Source: SSEF01 sp964604195 (GTDB taxonomy: Bacteria; Patescibacteriota; Minisyncoccia; Moranbacterales; UBA1568). Taken from it: a stretch of 48,785 bases of DNA. The stretch's first letter is position 1. The number at the start of each line of letters is the position of its first letter. Where the stretch lies: assembly GCA_964604195.1 (NCBI GenBank), contig CAZRXW010000005.1, positions 1 to 48,785 of the forward strand. Direction: 5' to 3'. Below the pieces are notes generated by a model. The model was not told the DNA's origin and did not search any database. It worked only from the letters and a program-made list of their open reading frames with translations. Positions 30,848 to 38,169 of the stretch are shown here, piece by piece. Both the position numbers and the translations under genes were made by a program.

Positions 30848-31804
30848 ATGAAAAAATGCCCCCATTGTTCTGAAGAGATTCAGGACGAAGCAAGTAAGTG
30901 TCGATTTTGTGGCGAATGGCTAAACAAGATCAATGCAAGCCAACCTATCCAAAAAACACCGGAGCAAAAAGAAACTGAGGCGAAACAAAACAAGAAGATT
31001 CTCAAAGTTATTGGATGGGTAGTCGCTATCTTTTTTGGAATCACCTTCTGGTATGTGGCGCTGCCGATTCTGGTTCCAGTTCTCATTTATAAAAAGACAA
31101 AACTTCCTCCCAAAAAGAAGCTCACCTTATCTGGAGCCGCTTTTGTGGTACTTGCACTGATCGGAGGGAGCTTTCTCTACTCGGCTAATCGAGTTCCAAC
31201 GATTAAGATCACTGAGCCAGAAAATAATCTCACCCTCCAAGAGAAGAAGGTGACTGTGAAAGGATCTATCGAACCAAGTAGTGCGGAATTGAAAGTTGGA
31301 GGACAAATTATCCCAACAACAAACGGTGAATTTTCCTACGATGCTAGACTCGGCAACGAAAACAACACCTTCACCTTTGTCGTCCGAAATGGATCCAACG
31401 ATGCTCAAGCTACAATCACTATCAATCGAGCTTTCACTGATGAAGAAAGAGCTGAAATAGAACGGCAAGCCCTAGAAGCTAAGAGACAGCGAGAAGAGGA
31501 AGTAAAGCAAAAAGCAGAGGAGGAAAAGCAGAAGCAGGAAGCGCTCAAGCGAAGCCACATATCAGAGGCCCAAGCTTGCTCTCAAGCAAGAGTTGAGTCC
31601 ATGCTTAAAGCTCCAAAGACAGCTGACTTCCCAACTTCATCACACTGGAAGATTACTCCTCTCGGTGATGATAAGTATCGGACAATAAGCTATGTGGATG
31701 CAGAGAATAGTTTCGGTGCACAGATTAGATCGAACTTTATCTGCGAAATAACGGTTACCGATCCGGCAAATGTGCTCTGTACTGGGACATGCACTCTTGA
31801 ATAA
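30848..31804 (+). CDS. Zinc-ribbon membrane protein with Ig-like domain and coiled coil
   Basis: A 318-residue protein. The N-terminus is a zinc ribbon (C4-P-H-C7 and C18-R-F-C21) of the double-zinc-ribbon type. Two membrane helices lie at about 52-78 and 92-112, then a beta-rich Ig/PEGA-like domain at about 121-200 (I-K-I-T-E-P-E-N-N-L and V-T-V-K-G-S-I-E-P). A Glu/Lys/Gln coiled coil follows at 203-243, and a C-terminal domain contains C-S-Q-A and a closing I-C-E-I, L-C-T-G-T-C. There is no ribosome binding site. It lies alone between the RNA candidate and a terminator. No specific function is recognised; a membrane sensor or surface protein is possible. Confidence 0.75.
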   Translation: MKKCPHCSEEIQDEASKCRFCGEWLNKINASQPIQKTPEQKETEAKQNKKILKVIGWVVAIFFGITFWYVALPILVPVLIYKKTKLPPKKKLTLSGAAFVVLALIGGSFLYSANRVPTIKITEPENNLTLQEKKVTVKGSIEPSSAELKVGGQIIPTTNGEFSYDARLGNENNTFTFVVRNGSNDAQATITINRAFTDEERAEIERQALEAKRQREEEVKQKAEEEKQKQEALKRSHISEAQACSQARVESMLKAPKTADFPTSSHWKITPLGDDKYRTISYVDAENSFGAQIRSNFICEITVTDPANVLCTGTCTLE

Positions 31805-31820
31805 CTGACTGAGTAACTAA

Positions 31821-31855
31821 CAAAAAACAGCGATCATTCCGACTGCTGTTTTTTG
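31821..31855. terminator. Strong bidirectional intrinsic terminator
   Basis: CAAAAAACAGC and GCTGTTTTTTG form a perfect 11-bp stem around a 13-base loop, directly after the zinc-ribbon gene stop. It ends that gene and can also stop transcription from the minus-strand operon on its right. Confidence 0.85.
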
Positions 31856-31877
31856 TTGTTTGAATCTATACCGACAA

Positions 31878-31900
31878 GTAGCATGTCGTGCTACCTGTTA
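31878..31900. repeat. Hairpin repeat GTAGCA-TGTCG-TGCTAC, left copy
   Basis: A 6-bp stem with a five-base loop, followed by CTGTTA. The 20 bases from GCATGTCG to the end match 48709-48728 except for one base. In both places it follows a strong terminator and is followed at once by tRNA-like or tRNA sequence, suggesting a conserved boundary unit. Confidence 0.65.
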
Positions 31901-31902
31901 GA

Positions 31903-32041
31903 TGCGGGCCGTCTCGAGTTAGAACCTCGGGAAATCAAGCCAGTTAAGAAGATTTTAGCATGTTTTCAGGACCCTTTTCGACGCATCTCGAGCGCACTAA
32001 AAAAGTGACAAAAGTGACATAGGATAGACCTATAAAGTCAC
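31903..32041 (-). other. Boundary segment B: tRNA-like, structured non-coding sequence
   Basis: This is the second member of the pair described at 611-770. On the minus strand it contains ATGCTAAAAT, then a CGAG-GTTCTAA-CTCG stem-loop shaped like a T-arm, then GGCCCGCA. In relation to the hairpin repeat it occupies the same place that tRNA-Ser occupies at the right end of the window. The outer part has two GTGAC repeats followed by GTGACATAGG ... CCTAT-AAAGTCAC. No gene is read in 31805-32053. Confidence 0.45.
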
Positions 32042-32053
32042 AGCCCTCTGTAA

Positions 32054-32725
32054 CTATTTTTCCTTCTCTTCCTTAGTGAATTTCAAATAATCCAGAATCT
32101 TGTAGCCTTTAAGGTGCTCCTGTGGATCCACAAAATGATACCAAGGATGCGTAGAATACCAGTTCTTTCCATCACCCCGATCTTCCTTCATTAAATGACC
32201 CTCGACCATCTTCTTTGGCGGGAGCATATCCTTGTTATCTTTTATCAAGAACAACTGAACATGGACGCCTTTTCCTCTATTGGAAACAGTCCTCGCCTTG
32301 AGAATTCCTTGTTTGATCCAAGAATTTAGAACTTTACCTTTCAGATTAAAAGCTCGCTCAAGATCGTATTTCGTGTACCAGCTATCCCTATGTTTTACCA
32401 GTGACGGAGGAATCTCTTTTCGGTTGATTGCCTCTTGGCAGATAGAGCATTTAATACCCCACTTGTCGTACCAGTTCTCGTCTTTCTGGGTACTGTTATG
32501 ACAAATGAAACAGGTGTATCCAACACCTTCAAGAACAAAACCTTTCGGACTTTCCTTGAGCTTTCTTTGCCTCCGTCGATCCTCCTGCCAGCCCTCGTAA
32601 ATGATTTCTGCAAACCCTGCAAGGTTATAGGCTGCATCGGATGCCTCTTGCCATGAAAACTCTCTGCCATGTTCTTTCTCTAGCAAAGTTTTCATTTCCT
32701 GAATTCGCTCGTCAGAAATCTGCAT
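32054..32725 (-). CDS. Zinc-finger protein of unknown function
   Basis: A 223-residue protein with a helical, charged N-terminal part (1-60, containing F-S-W-Q-E-A-S-D-A-A-Y-N-L-A). A four-Cys zinc site follows at C72-F-I-C75 and C93-S-I-C96. A possible winged-helix or HTH segment lies at about 118-150 (Y-T-K-Y-D-L-E-R-A-F-N-L-K-G-K-V-L-N-S-W-I-K-Q-G). It begins 20 bases after the first MBL gene stop and ends the LexA-led unit. A DNA- or RNA-binding accessory role is likely from the domains; nothing more specific is recognised. Confidence 0.7.
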   Translation of the reverse strand: MQISDERIQEMKTLLEKEHGREFSWQEASDAAYNLAGFAEIIYEGWQEDRRRQRKLKESPKGFVLEGVGYTCFICHNSTQKDENWYDKWGIKCSICQEAINRKEIPPSLVKHRDSWYTKYDLERAFNLKGKVLNSWIKQGILKARTVSNRGKGVHVQLFLIKDNKDMLPPKKMVEGHLMKEDRGDGKNWYSTHPWYHFVDPQEHLKGYKILDYLKFTKEEKEK

Positions 32726-32745
32726 ATCTCACTTTAACGTATTCT

Positions 32746-33705
32746 TTATGCTGTAAATTCCTTGATCACATCCTTAATATCTTGATACTGCGAAATTATA
32801 GTGTCATCACTTGTAAGATCAATCACTATATGTCCCATAGATGTCTTCACGCCTCTTTGCTTCAAAGTATTCTCTCCTGATGAGTAGTCTTCTCCGTAAT
32901 AACGTGAGTCAACATCCGATCTGTTTTCATCAGAATTCTCAATTCTTTCCTTTTCAGAAATTATATTCAAACGAGTTTTATTGCCATTGATAGTCTGGAA
33001 GAAATACTCTGAAAATGATGTTGATAGACCATGGTGTGGGGCAATCAAATAATCAACTCCCAAATCTTCGAGCTCTTTTTTTAGGCCTGAATTAGTGTCA
33101 ATAAGGTACTTCATACCCTCCTTAGAGAGATCACCCGGGATCAGTATTGTTTTCGAACCAAGCTTTATGAATAGTACGAGACTAATATTATTTGCATACT
33201 TTTCCTTAAGCTCCGGAATGGATTCACACTCGCCCGGCTTTATATAGTACAGGTCTATCTCATTCACAATTGAGATCAGTGGGTTGTCCTTAGAAAGATG
33301 GGGGTACTCAGGGCTATTTGTTCCCCTTGTATCCATATCATCCAAAACAAGCTGTTTCGAGTCTTTAATTTCTCCGATAAGATCTTCGTTAACTTTGAAT
33401 CCATCATTCTGATTGGGATTTTTATTCGGACAAGTCATAAATCCGGGATGAAAATACTTCCTGAACTCTATATAGTCCGAAACATGATCGTTATCTAAAT
33501 GACTCAAAAACAACTGATCAATATGATACTGATTCTTACCGTATGAACTACTACTAAACTTGCCACTGCGAGCAAGCGGCAGCAAGAAGTTTGTTACTGG
33601 CGAAAAATCACTTCGAGAGCCAAGATCCATAACTACTTTCCTATCACCGAATTCTCCATATGCCGAAAATGCCCCGCCCACATTTAGAATTGCTATTTTG
33701 TACAT
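32746..33705 (-). CDS. Metallo-beta-lactamase-fold protein, ComEC type (MBL-1)
   Basis: The 319-residue protein is made mostly of one MBL-fold hydrolase domain. The metal motif is H69-L-D71-N-D73-H74, as in ComEC-type H-x-D-x-D-H, and I-P-G-D-L-S-K-E-G and A-P-H-H-G supply further ligands. The N-terminus (I-L-N-V-G-G-A) replaces the usual D-V-G-Q-G-D of ComEC. It would hydrolyse a phosphodiester in DNA, RNA or a nucleotide messenger. It lies 12 bases after the membrane protein gene in an operon that also contains a second MBL protein. The base composition (33% GC in a sampled line) is well below that of the metal region. Confidence 0.8.
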   Translation of the reverse strand: MYKIAILNVGGAFSAYGEFGDRKVVMDLGSRSDFSPVTNFLLPLARSGKFSSSSYGKNQYHIDQLFLSHLDNDHVSDYIEFRKYFHPGFMTCPNKNPNQNDGFKVNEDLIGEIKDSKQLVLDDMDTRGTNSPEYPHLSKDNPLISIVNEIDLYYIKPGECESIPELKEKYANNISLVLFIKLGSKTILIPGDLSKEGMKYLIDTNSGLKKELEDLGVDYLIAPHHGLSTSFSEYFFQTINGNKTRLNIISEKERIENSDENRSDVDSRYYGEDYSSGENTLKQRGVKTSMGHIVIDLTSDDTIISQYQDIKDVIKEFTA

Positions 33706-33717
33706 AATGATGCTGTC

Positions 33718-34380
33718 TTAACTTCCTAAATATTCTCTGAATAAAACTTGGGTGTATTCTTCGCTAAAATGCTTTAACGCTCTCTTTCGAAAAAAGATGA
33801 CAAATAAATAGGCAAAAAGTAAAACGACTGATGTTATCACGAGTATTTTATTCTTAAAGCAAAATGAGAAAAGGAATATGTTCACAAACGAGACGATGGA
33901 AGCGACTACTGATCCACCTAGCAGATTACGAAAGAATCCATACTCAATATTATGTTGAAGTAACAAGTGTCCGTCTCGAACTTTATTTATGATAGATTTA
34001 ACGATTTCACGAATTCGAACTTTTGTCTCTTCCTCATTTTCATTCTCGTCCTTTAGATCTGGTAGAGTTAGACTAAAATCAACTTTTACTTTTTGAGCTA
34101 GATTATTCCTATACTCATTACTCAATACAGAACTCGAAGGTAAAAGCGCTTTATCTGTTGGGAAATCCACCTTTTTTTCAAACAGTATCTTGGAAATAAA
34201 CCTATTTATCTGAGAAAAAAGATATATTAGGACCGCGAGCATTGAAATATCCCCGAGTATTACTTGCGTTAGAGAAAAAGAAAAATACTGATCAATGATG
34301 TAGTGTTTTACAAAAAAAAGTGGTAACGCAGTTAACAAGGCTGGGTATATCCGCGCTTTACGGTTATATTCACTAAACAT
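33718..34380 (-). CDS. Four-helix membrane protein between two MBL proteins
   Basis: The ATG at 34380 (M-F-S-E-Y-N) is preferred since it leaves a 13-base gap; the longer reading overlaps the MBL-2 gene by 71 bases. The 220-residue product has hydrophobic segments at about 11-25, 38-57, 145-168 and 174-195, with a charged Glu/Asp-rich cytosolic part between the pairs. Pairs of helices joined by a cytosolic segment resemble the 4TM/SLATT-type effectors of nucleotide-signalling defence systems. That resemblance is topological only. With two nucleic-acid-type hydrolases beside it, a membrane effector or a DNA-uptake channel are the main ideas. Confidence 0.65.
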   Translation of the reverse strand: MFSEYNRKARIYPALLTALPLFFVKHYIIDQYFSFSLTQVILGDISMLAVLIYLFSQINRFISKILFEKKVDFPTDKALLPSSSVLSNEYRNNLAQKVKVDFSLTLPDLKDENENEEETKVRIREIVKSIINKVRDGHLLLQHNIEYGFFRNLLGGSVVASIVSFVNIFLFSFCFKNKILVITSVVLLFAYLFVIFFRKRALKHFSEEYTQVLFREYLGS

Positions 34381-34393
34381 AAATTCGATTTGT

Positions 34394-35236
34394 TTATACG
34401 TGTGAGAAGTTATTATAGACTCGTGTCGACTCAGGATGTAGCTGGATCCATATATGACCATCATCTCTAGTCGTTAATACTTTTCTAAGCCTACTATTGA
34501 TAGCTACCCCCATTCCCGTTACATGAGAACCGTAAACAGAAGCCATGTCCTTCTGTGTATCATGTACAATCCCTTTGTCTGATATAACTATGCATTCAGG
34601 AGCGCAATATGAAAAAATCTCGGCGCAGTAACCGTTTTCTCGACCATGATGCGATGCAATAAAAATATTTGTCCTTCTCAACCAATCTTTAACCGTTGGA
34701 TATTTCAACAATAGTTTGACCCAGCCTTTTTCTTCAAGGTCCCCAGAAATGCAGATAACGGTTCCGTTGTGTTCAATGAATACAACCTGACTTAAATTAT
34801 TTGTATCATGGCTCTCCAAGTCACTTTTTTCAAGGAAAAACCTTTGGACATTATATGGTGGAGTAAACAACGGCACTGGATGTATATAGGTATCCTTTAG
34901 ATAGCACACGTGTTCCAGCTGATCAGTAACTTCCTCTTTTAGTCGTTTAATTTCAAGGGAGGTAAGATTATTTGCAAAAAAAGTTGTCCAGATATTAATT
35001 TTATTCCTCAAGTTCTCAATCCCTGAGAAATGGTCTTGATCGTAATTTGTAATAGTCAAGTTCCCCAAAGTATTTTGATGAATAAATCCTTTTTCGATGA
35101 GGAAGTTGACTGGATGAAAATCACCGTCGTGACCACAATCAACAAGCATGCTGTATTTGGGTGCTGAACGCGGATATAGAAATATGCTTTGTCCAAGACC
35201 AACGTCAAAGATTAAAATATCGGAATGTTGTTCCAT
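34394..35236 (-). CDS. Metallo-beta-lactamase-fold protein, ComEC type (MBL-2)
   Basis: A 280-residue MBL-fold protein. D-V-G-L-G-Q-S at 11-17 matches the ComEC D-V-G-Q-G-D-S. The metal motif reads N64-Y-D66-Q-D68-H69, with Asn where the first His is usual, followed by S-G-D-L-E-E-K-G and A-S-H-H-G-R-E-N-G. The first ligand change may weaken or alter metal binding. It starts 4 bases after the LexA-like gene stop, so it is probably co-transcribed and under that repressor. It differs clearly from MBL-1, so the two may form a heteromer or act in sequence. Confidence 0.8.
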   Translation of the reverse strand: MEQHSDILIFDVGLGQSIFLYPRSAPKYSMLVDCGHDGDFHPVNFLIEKGFIHQNTLGNLTITNYDQDHFSGIENLRNKINIWTTFFANNLTSLEIKRLKEEVTDQLEHVCYLKDTYIHPVPLFTPPYNVQRFFLEKSDLESHDTNNLSQVVFIEHNGTVICISGDLEEKGWVKLLLKYPTVKDWLRRTNIFIASHHGRENGYCAEIFSYCAPECIVISDKGIVHDTQKDMASVYGSHVTGMGVAINSRLRKVLTTRDDGHIWIQLHPESTRVYNNFSHV

Positions 35237-35240
35237 ATCG

Positions 35241-35858
35241 TTAGTGCAATTCTTCGGGAAATACGGCGACGACTACTCCTTGAATCATGCAATTATCAGT
35301 TACAATAATTGGTTTATGCTTTTTGTTGCTCGACTTCGGCCGAAGCACAACGGCCCCCTCCGCTCGCTGAAATTCCTTCACGGTCGCTTCGTCGTTAATA
35401 AGTGCAACTACTCGATCTCCATTTTCTGCTGTCGGTTGCTGACGGACTAGTAACAGGTCACCGCTGTTGATCCCGGCTTGGTTCATAGAATCGCCAATAG
35501 CTCGCAGAAAAAAATGGACAGAACCTTTTTTAGCGAGAGCAGTAGAAACCGGGATGCGCGTCTGGATATTTTGTTCTGCCAGCATCGGCGCACCACAGGG
35601 CACCGCTCCTACCAAAGGAATATCCACAGTACTGATTGAGGAGTTAGAAGGAACGCCAACCAAGACGAGTTCCTTACCGATCTTCTTGAGCAAGCCTGCC
35701 TTTACCAGACGGTCAATCACGAGACTGGCAGAGCGTGGGGACTTGCCCCCTGTAACCTCGTTTATTTCACGCAGGGAAGGTTTTTCGCCGTAATGGGCAA
35801 TCCTACTCCGGATGAGACCGAACGCCTTTTTGTCCTTATCTGAGAGTTGTGATATCAT
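35241..35858 (-). CDS. LexA-family repressor with S24 self-cleavage domain
   Basis: From the ATG at 35858 the product is 205 residues, normal LexA length. Residues 1-65 form a winged helix (P-S-L-R-E-I-N-E-V-T-G, then S-A-S-L-V-I-D-R-L). The C-terminal S24 domain has the scissile region A-V-P-C-G-A-P (Cys-Gly as in UmuD, in place of Ala-Gly), the catalytic serine in G-D-S-M-N-Q-A-G, and the lysine in E-A-T-V-K-E-F. DNA damage would trigger its self-cleavage. The promoter predicts a transcript that begins almost at this ATG (leaderless). It heads an operon with MBL-2, the membrane protein, MBL-1 and the zinc-finger gene. Confidence 0.88.
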   Translation of the reverse strand: MISQLSDKDKKAFGLIRSRIAHYGEKPSLREINEVTGGKSPRSASLVIDRLVKAGLLKKIGKELVLVGVPSNSSISTVDIPLVGAVPCGAPMLAEQNIQTRIPVSTALAKKGSVHFFLRAIGDSMNQAGINSGDLLLVRQQPTAENGDRVVALINDEATVKEFQRAEGAVVLRPKSSNKKHKPIIVTDNCMIQGVVVAVFPEELH

Positions 35859-35896
35859 AGTATAAGAAGTATAAATCATCTTTCACCAGAATGCAA
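35847..35896. promoter_or_regulatory. Overlapping divergent promoters between LexA and a hypothetical gene
   Basis: For the minus strand, TTGCAT (35891-35896) and TATACT (35868-35873) lie 17 bases apart and drive the LexA operon. For the plus strand, TTGTGA (35847-35852) and TATAAA (35870-35875) also lie 17 bases apart and drive the gene at 35891. The -35 of one lies inside the start codon region of the other gene. Two AGTATAA repeats (35859, 35868) overlap both -10 boxes and could be the operator. Confidence 0.65.
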
Positions 35897-36331
35897 GCCC
35901 TGAACGAGAACAATCCGCGGTACGAGGTTAAAATCCAGCCCTATCAGGCAGCTACCGGAGTGAAGTACAAAGTGATCCAACTCACGGACTTAAGGCTTCA
36001 CACCATACCGAAACGGCCAACTCCTTCTTTTGGTAAGGAGGTGCGTAAGGCTTTTCAGCACAATACCCCCGGTCGCGTTTATAGTGCTCTCCCGAAACCG
36101 ATGGTGCCGAAGAATGATAACTCCTTTATCCTAGAAATTCTCAAGCTCGATCCGGATTTTGTAAAAATGATTCAGGAGGAAGAAGCGAAGGGATATAAAG
36201 TGCTCATCTCTGTACCCAAAGGAGGCGTGCCTGTCTTCTTTGGCGACGACACCATTGAATTTTTGAAGAGTAAGAATGGCAAACGAGTTCTTCGGAAACT
36301 TGACAAGGGAAATAATGCGAATAAAATGTAA
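35891..36331 (+). CDS. Hypothetical protein divergent from LexA
   Basis: A 146-residue basic protein with no recognised family. The N-terminal half is basic and Pro-rich (T-I-P-K-R-P-T-P-S-F-G-K); the C-terminal half is an alpha-beta pattern (S-F-I-L-E-I-L-K-L-D-P-D, then V-L-I-S-V-P-K-G-G-V-P-V-F-F-G-D-D-T-I). There are no cysteines. The predicted plus-strand promoter gives a leader of only about 9 bases. Being divergent from a LexA-type repressor with shared promoter DNA, it is probably repressed by LexA too and induced by DNA damage. Confidence 0.6.
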   Translation: MQALNENNPRYEVKIQPYQAATGVKYKVIQLTDLRLHTIPKRPTPSFGKEVRKAFQHNTPGRVYSALPKPMVPKNDNSFILEILKLDPDFVKMIQEEEAKGYKVLISVPKGGVPVFFGDDTIEFLKSKNGKRVLRKLDKGNNANKM

Positions 36332-36388
36332 GTGAACAATTTGATTCTGCGTAGTAAAAAGTAGAATAGTGGATCGCTTCCAAGCCAT

Positions 36389-36450
36389 GCCTATTCCGCG
36401 CAAGAAATAATCTGAGGGTTTCCTCTCTTTATTTCGTGTGTGGGATAGGC
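36389..36450. repeat. Long hairpin between hypothetical and methyltransferase genes (REP-like)
   Basis: GCCTATTCC...AAATAA at the left and TTTATTTC...GGATAGGC at the right pair over 22 positions with one mismatch. Three of the differences are G-U pairs, so the stem is better as RNA than as DNA. GAGG and CCTC form a small stem at the tip, and GTTTTC follows on the right. It may be a terminator for the preceding gene, an RNA element of the methyltransferase leader, or a REP-type element. Confidence 0.7.
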
Positions 36451-36496
36451 GTTTTCTATTCCATACATCCTTTTATCAGTAAGTCATAAAAGGAGT

Positions 36497-37780
36497 ATGA
36501 AAAAGCTCTCATGGACGACGGTCCAAAAACGTGTCGACGATCTCATCCCTCAAGAGATCAACCCTCGGAAGATTTCCGACAAGCAATTGTCGGATCTCAA
36601 GCGCAGTCTGAAAAAATTTAATCTGGTGGAGATCCCAGCCGTCGATTCTGACGGAACGATCCTTGCTGGACACCAGCGCATCAAGGCCTTGCAGCTCCTT
36701 GGTCGTGGGAGTGAGTTGATCGACATCCGGGTACCAAATCGAAAGCTCACGGCTCAAGAAGCGAAAGAATACCTCATTGGATCAAACAAGTTGGGCGGCG
36801 ACTGGGACTACGATCTCCTGAAAGCTTTCGACTTCGAAACCCTTTCCTTCGCAGGCTTCGATCCTATCGAAATCGCTAGTTTTTGGGATGAGAAGAACCA
36901 AACAAAGGAGGATGCCTTTGATATCGATAAGGAACTCCGAAAAATTAAGGAGCCAAAGACAAAACCCGGCGACATTATCCACCTTGGAAAGCATAAAATT
37001 CTGTGTGGCGACTCCACCGATCCAAAAAATCTTTCCCGTCTCTTTAGGAACGAACGAGCCAGCATGATCTATTCAGACCCCGTGTACAACATCTCGATCG
37101 ACTACGACGGCGGCATTGGCGGGAACAAGGAATACGGTGGAAGTGTAAACGATACCCGCACCTTCGAAGAATACCGATTGTTTATCAAAAACAGTCTTTC
37201 GGCGGCTCTCTCGGTTTCCAACTTGGACACTCACGTCTTCTACTACTGCGACCAAATCTACATCGGTCTCATCCAAGACATCTACCGCTCTCTTGGCATC
37301 GCCAACAAGCGGGTCTGTCTGTGGCTGAAAAATTCTCAGAACCCAGTCCCGAAAGTCTATTGCAACAAGGCCTATGAACCGGCCGTGTATGGCACCCGAG
37401 GGAAGCCATATCTCGCTGAATCAGTTACCAATCTCAACGAGGTAATGAATCGGGAATTCACCACAGGCAATGATCTCGTCACTCAAGTTGATGATTTTCT
37501 CGAAATTTGGACGGCTAAACGTCTTTCCGCCAAAGAGTACCAACACGCTACCTCGAAGCCAATCACGCTCCACGAGAAAGCCATAAAACGCTGCACAAAG
37601 CCCGATGACATTATCCTCGATAGTTTCCTTGGCTCTGGGAGTACTCTTCTGGCTGGGGAACAGCTGGGACGCCGAGTATACGGATGCGAACTTGAGCCTC
37701 GATTCTGTGACCTCATTGCCAATCGCTACGAGGCGCTCACAGGCATTAAGCCGATCATCGAACCCTATGAAAAAGAATAA
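36497..37780 (+). CDS. ParB-N-domain DNA methyltransferase, phage type
   Basis: A 427-residue fusion. The N-terminal part (about 10-110) is a ParB/Srx-type domain with I-L-A-G-H-Q-R-I-K-A-L at 55-65. The C-terminal part (about 155-420) is a beta-class N4/N6 amino-methyltransferase: motif IV reads S-D-P-V-Y (193-197) in place of the usual D-P-P-Y, and motif I is F-L-G-S-G-S-T near 376. It would methylate adenine or cytosine N4 in DNA, protecting element DNA or marking it. AGGAG lies only one base before the ATG, which is unusually close. It overlaps the small terminase gene by 14 bases; this order is common in phages. Confidence 0.85.
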   Translation: MKKLSWTTVQKRVDDLIPQEINPRKISDKQLSDLKRSLKKFNLVEIPAVDSDGTILAGHQRIKALQLLGRGSELIDIRVPNRKLTAQEAKEYLIGSNKLGGDWDYDLLKAFDFETLSFAGFDPIEIASFWDEKNQTKEDAFDIDKELRKIKEPKTKPGDIIHLGKHKILCGDSTDPKNLSRLFRNERASMIYSDPVYNISIDYDGGIGGNKEYGGSVNDTRTFEEYRLFIKNSLSAALSVSNLDTHVFYYCDQIYIGLIQDIYRSLGIANKRVCLWLKNSQNPVPKVYCNKAYEPAVYGTRGKPYLAESVTNLNEVMNREFTTGNDLVTQVDDFLEIWTAKRLSAKEYQHATSKPITLHEKAIKRCTKPDDIILDSFLGSGSTLLAGEQLGRRVYGCELEPRFCDLIANRYEALTGIKPIIEPYEKE

Positions 37781-38165
37781 ATACCAAAACCAGTTCTTGG
37801 AGGAACTAGCACGCATCCCGATCATTCAAGTCGCCTGTGAGAAGACGGGGCTTTCCAGGAACAGCGTGTATCGGTGGCGGAGAGAAGACGTCACTTTTGC
37901 CAAGAAAATGGATGAAGCACTCGCCGAAGGCGTCGCTCTTGTGAATGACATGAGTGAAAGCCAGCTCCTGAACCTCATCAAAGAGAAGAACTGGCCGGCC
38001 ATTAGTTTCTGGCTCAAGCATCGGAACGACAACTACAAGAATAAGCTAGAGATTACTACCAAGGACGATCCGGAAGAGCTGACACCTGCTCAGGCCAAGG
38101 TTGTAAAGCAAGCTCTCAAGCTGGCAAAAATCACCCAGTCACAATCCCTTAAGAATATTCACTAA
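37767..38165 (+). CDS. Terminase small subunit-like HTH protein
   Basis: The ATG at 37767 lies inside the end of the methyltransferase gene; upstream in-frame codons run through that gene and are not homologous. The 132-residue product has a DNA-binding HTH at about 20-42 (A-C-E-K-T-G-L-S-R-N-S-V-Y-R-W-R-R), a long helical middle and a Lys/Gln-rich end. This layout fits the small terminase (TerS) that recognises packaging DNA. It is followed 4 bases later by the large terminase. Confidence 0.8.
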   Translation: MKKNKYQNQFLEELARIPIIQVACEKTGLSRNSVYRWRREDVTFAKKMDEALAEGVALVNDMSESQLLNLIKEKNWPAISFWLKHRNDNYKNKLEITTKDDPEELTPAQAKVVKQALKLAKITQSQSLKNIH

Positions 38166-38169
38166 TCCT

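Noticed and set aside
34381..34464. Longer N-terminus of the four-helix protein
   Set aside because: It would overlap the MBL-2 gene by 71 bases and adds nothing that looks like a domain.
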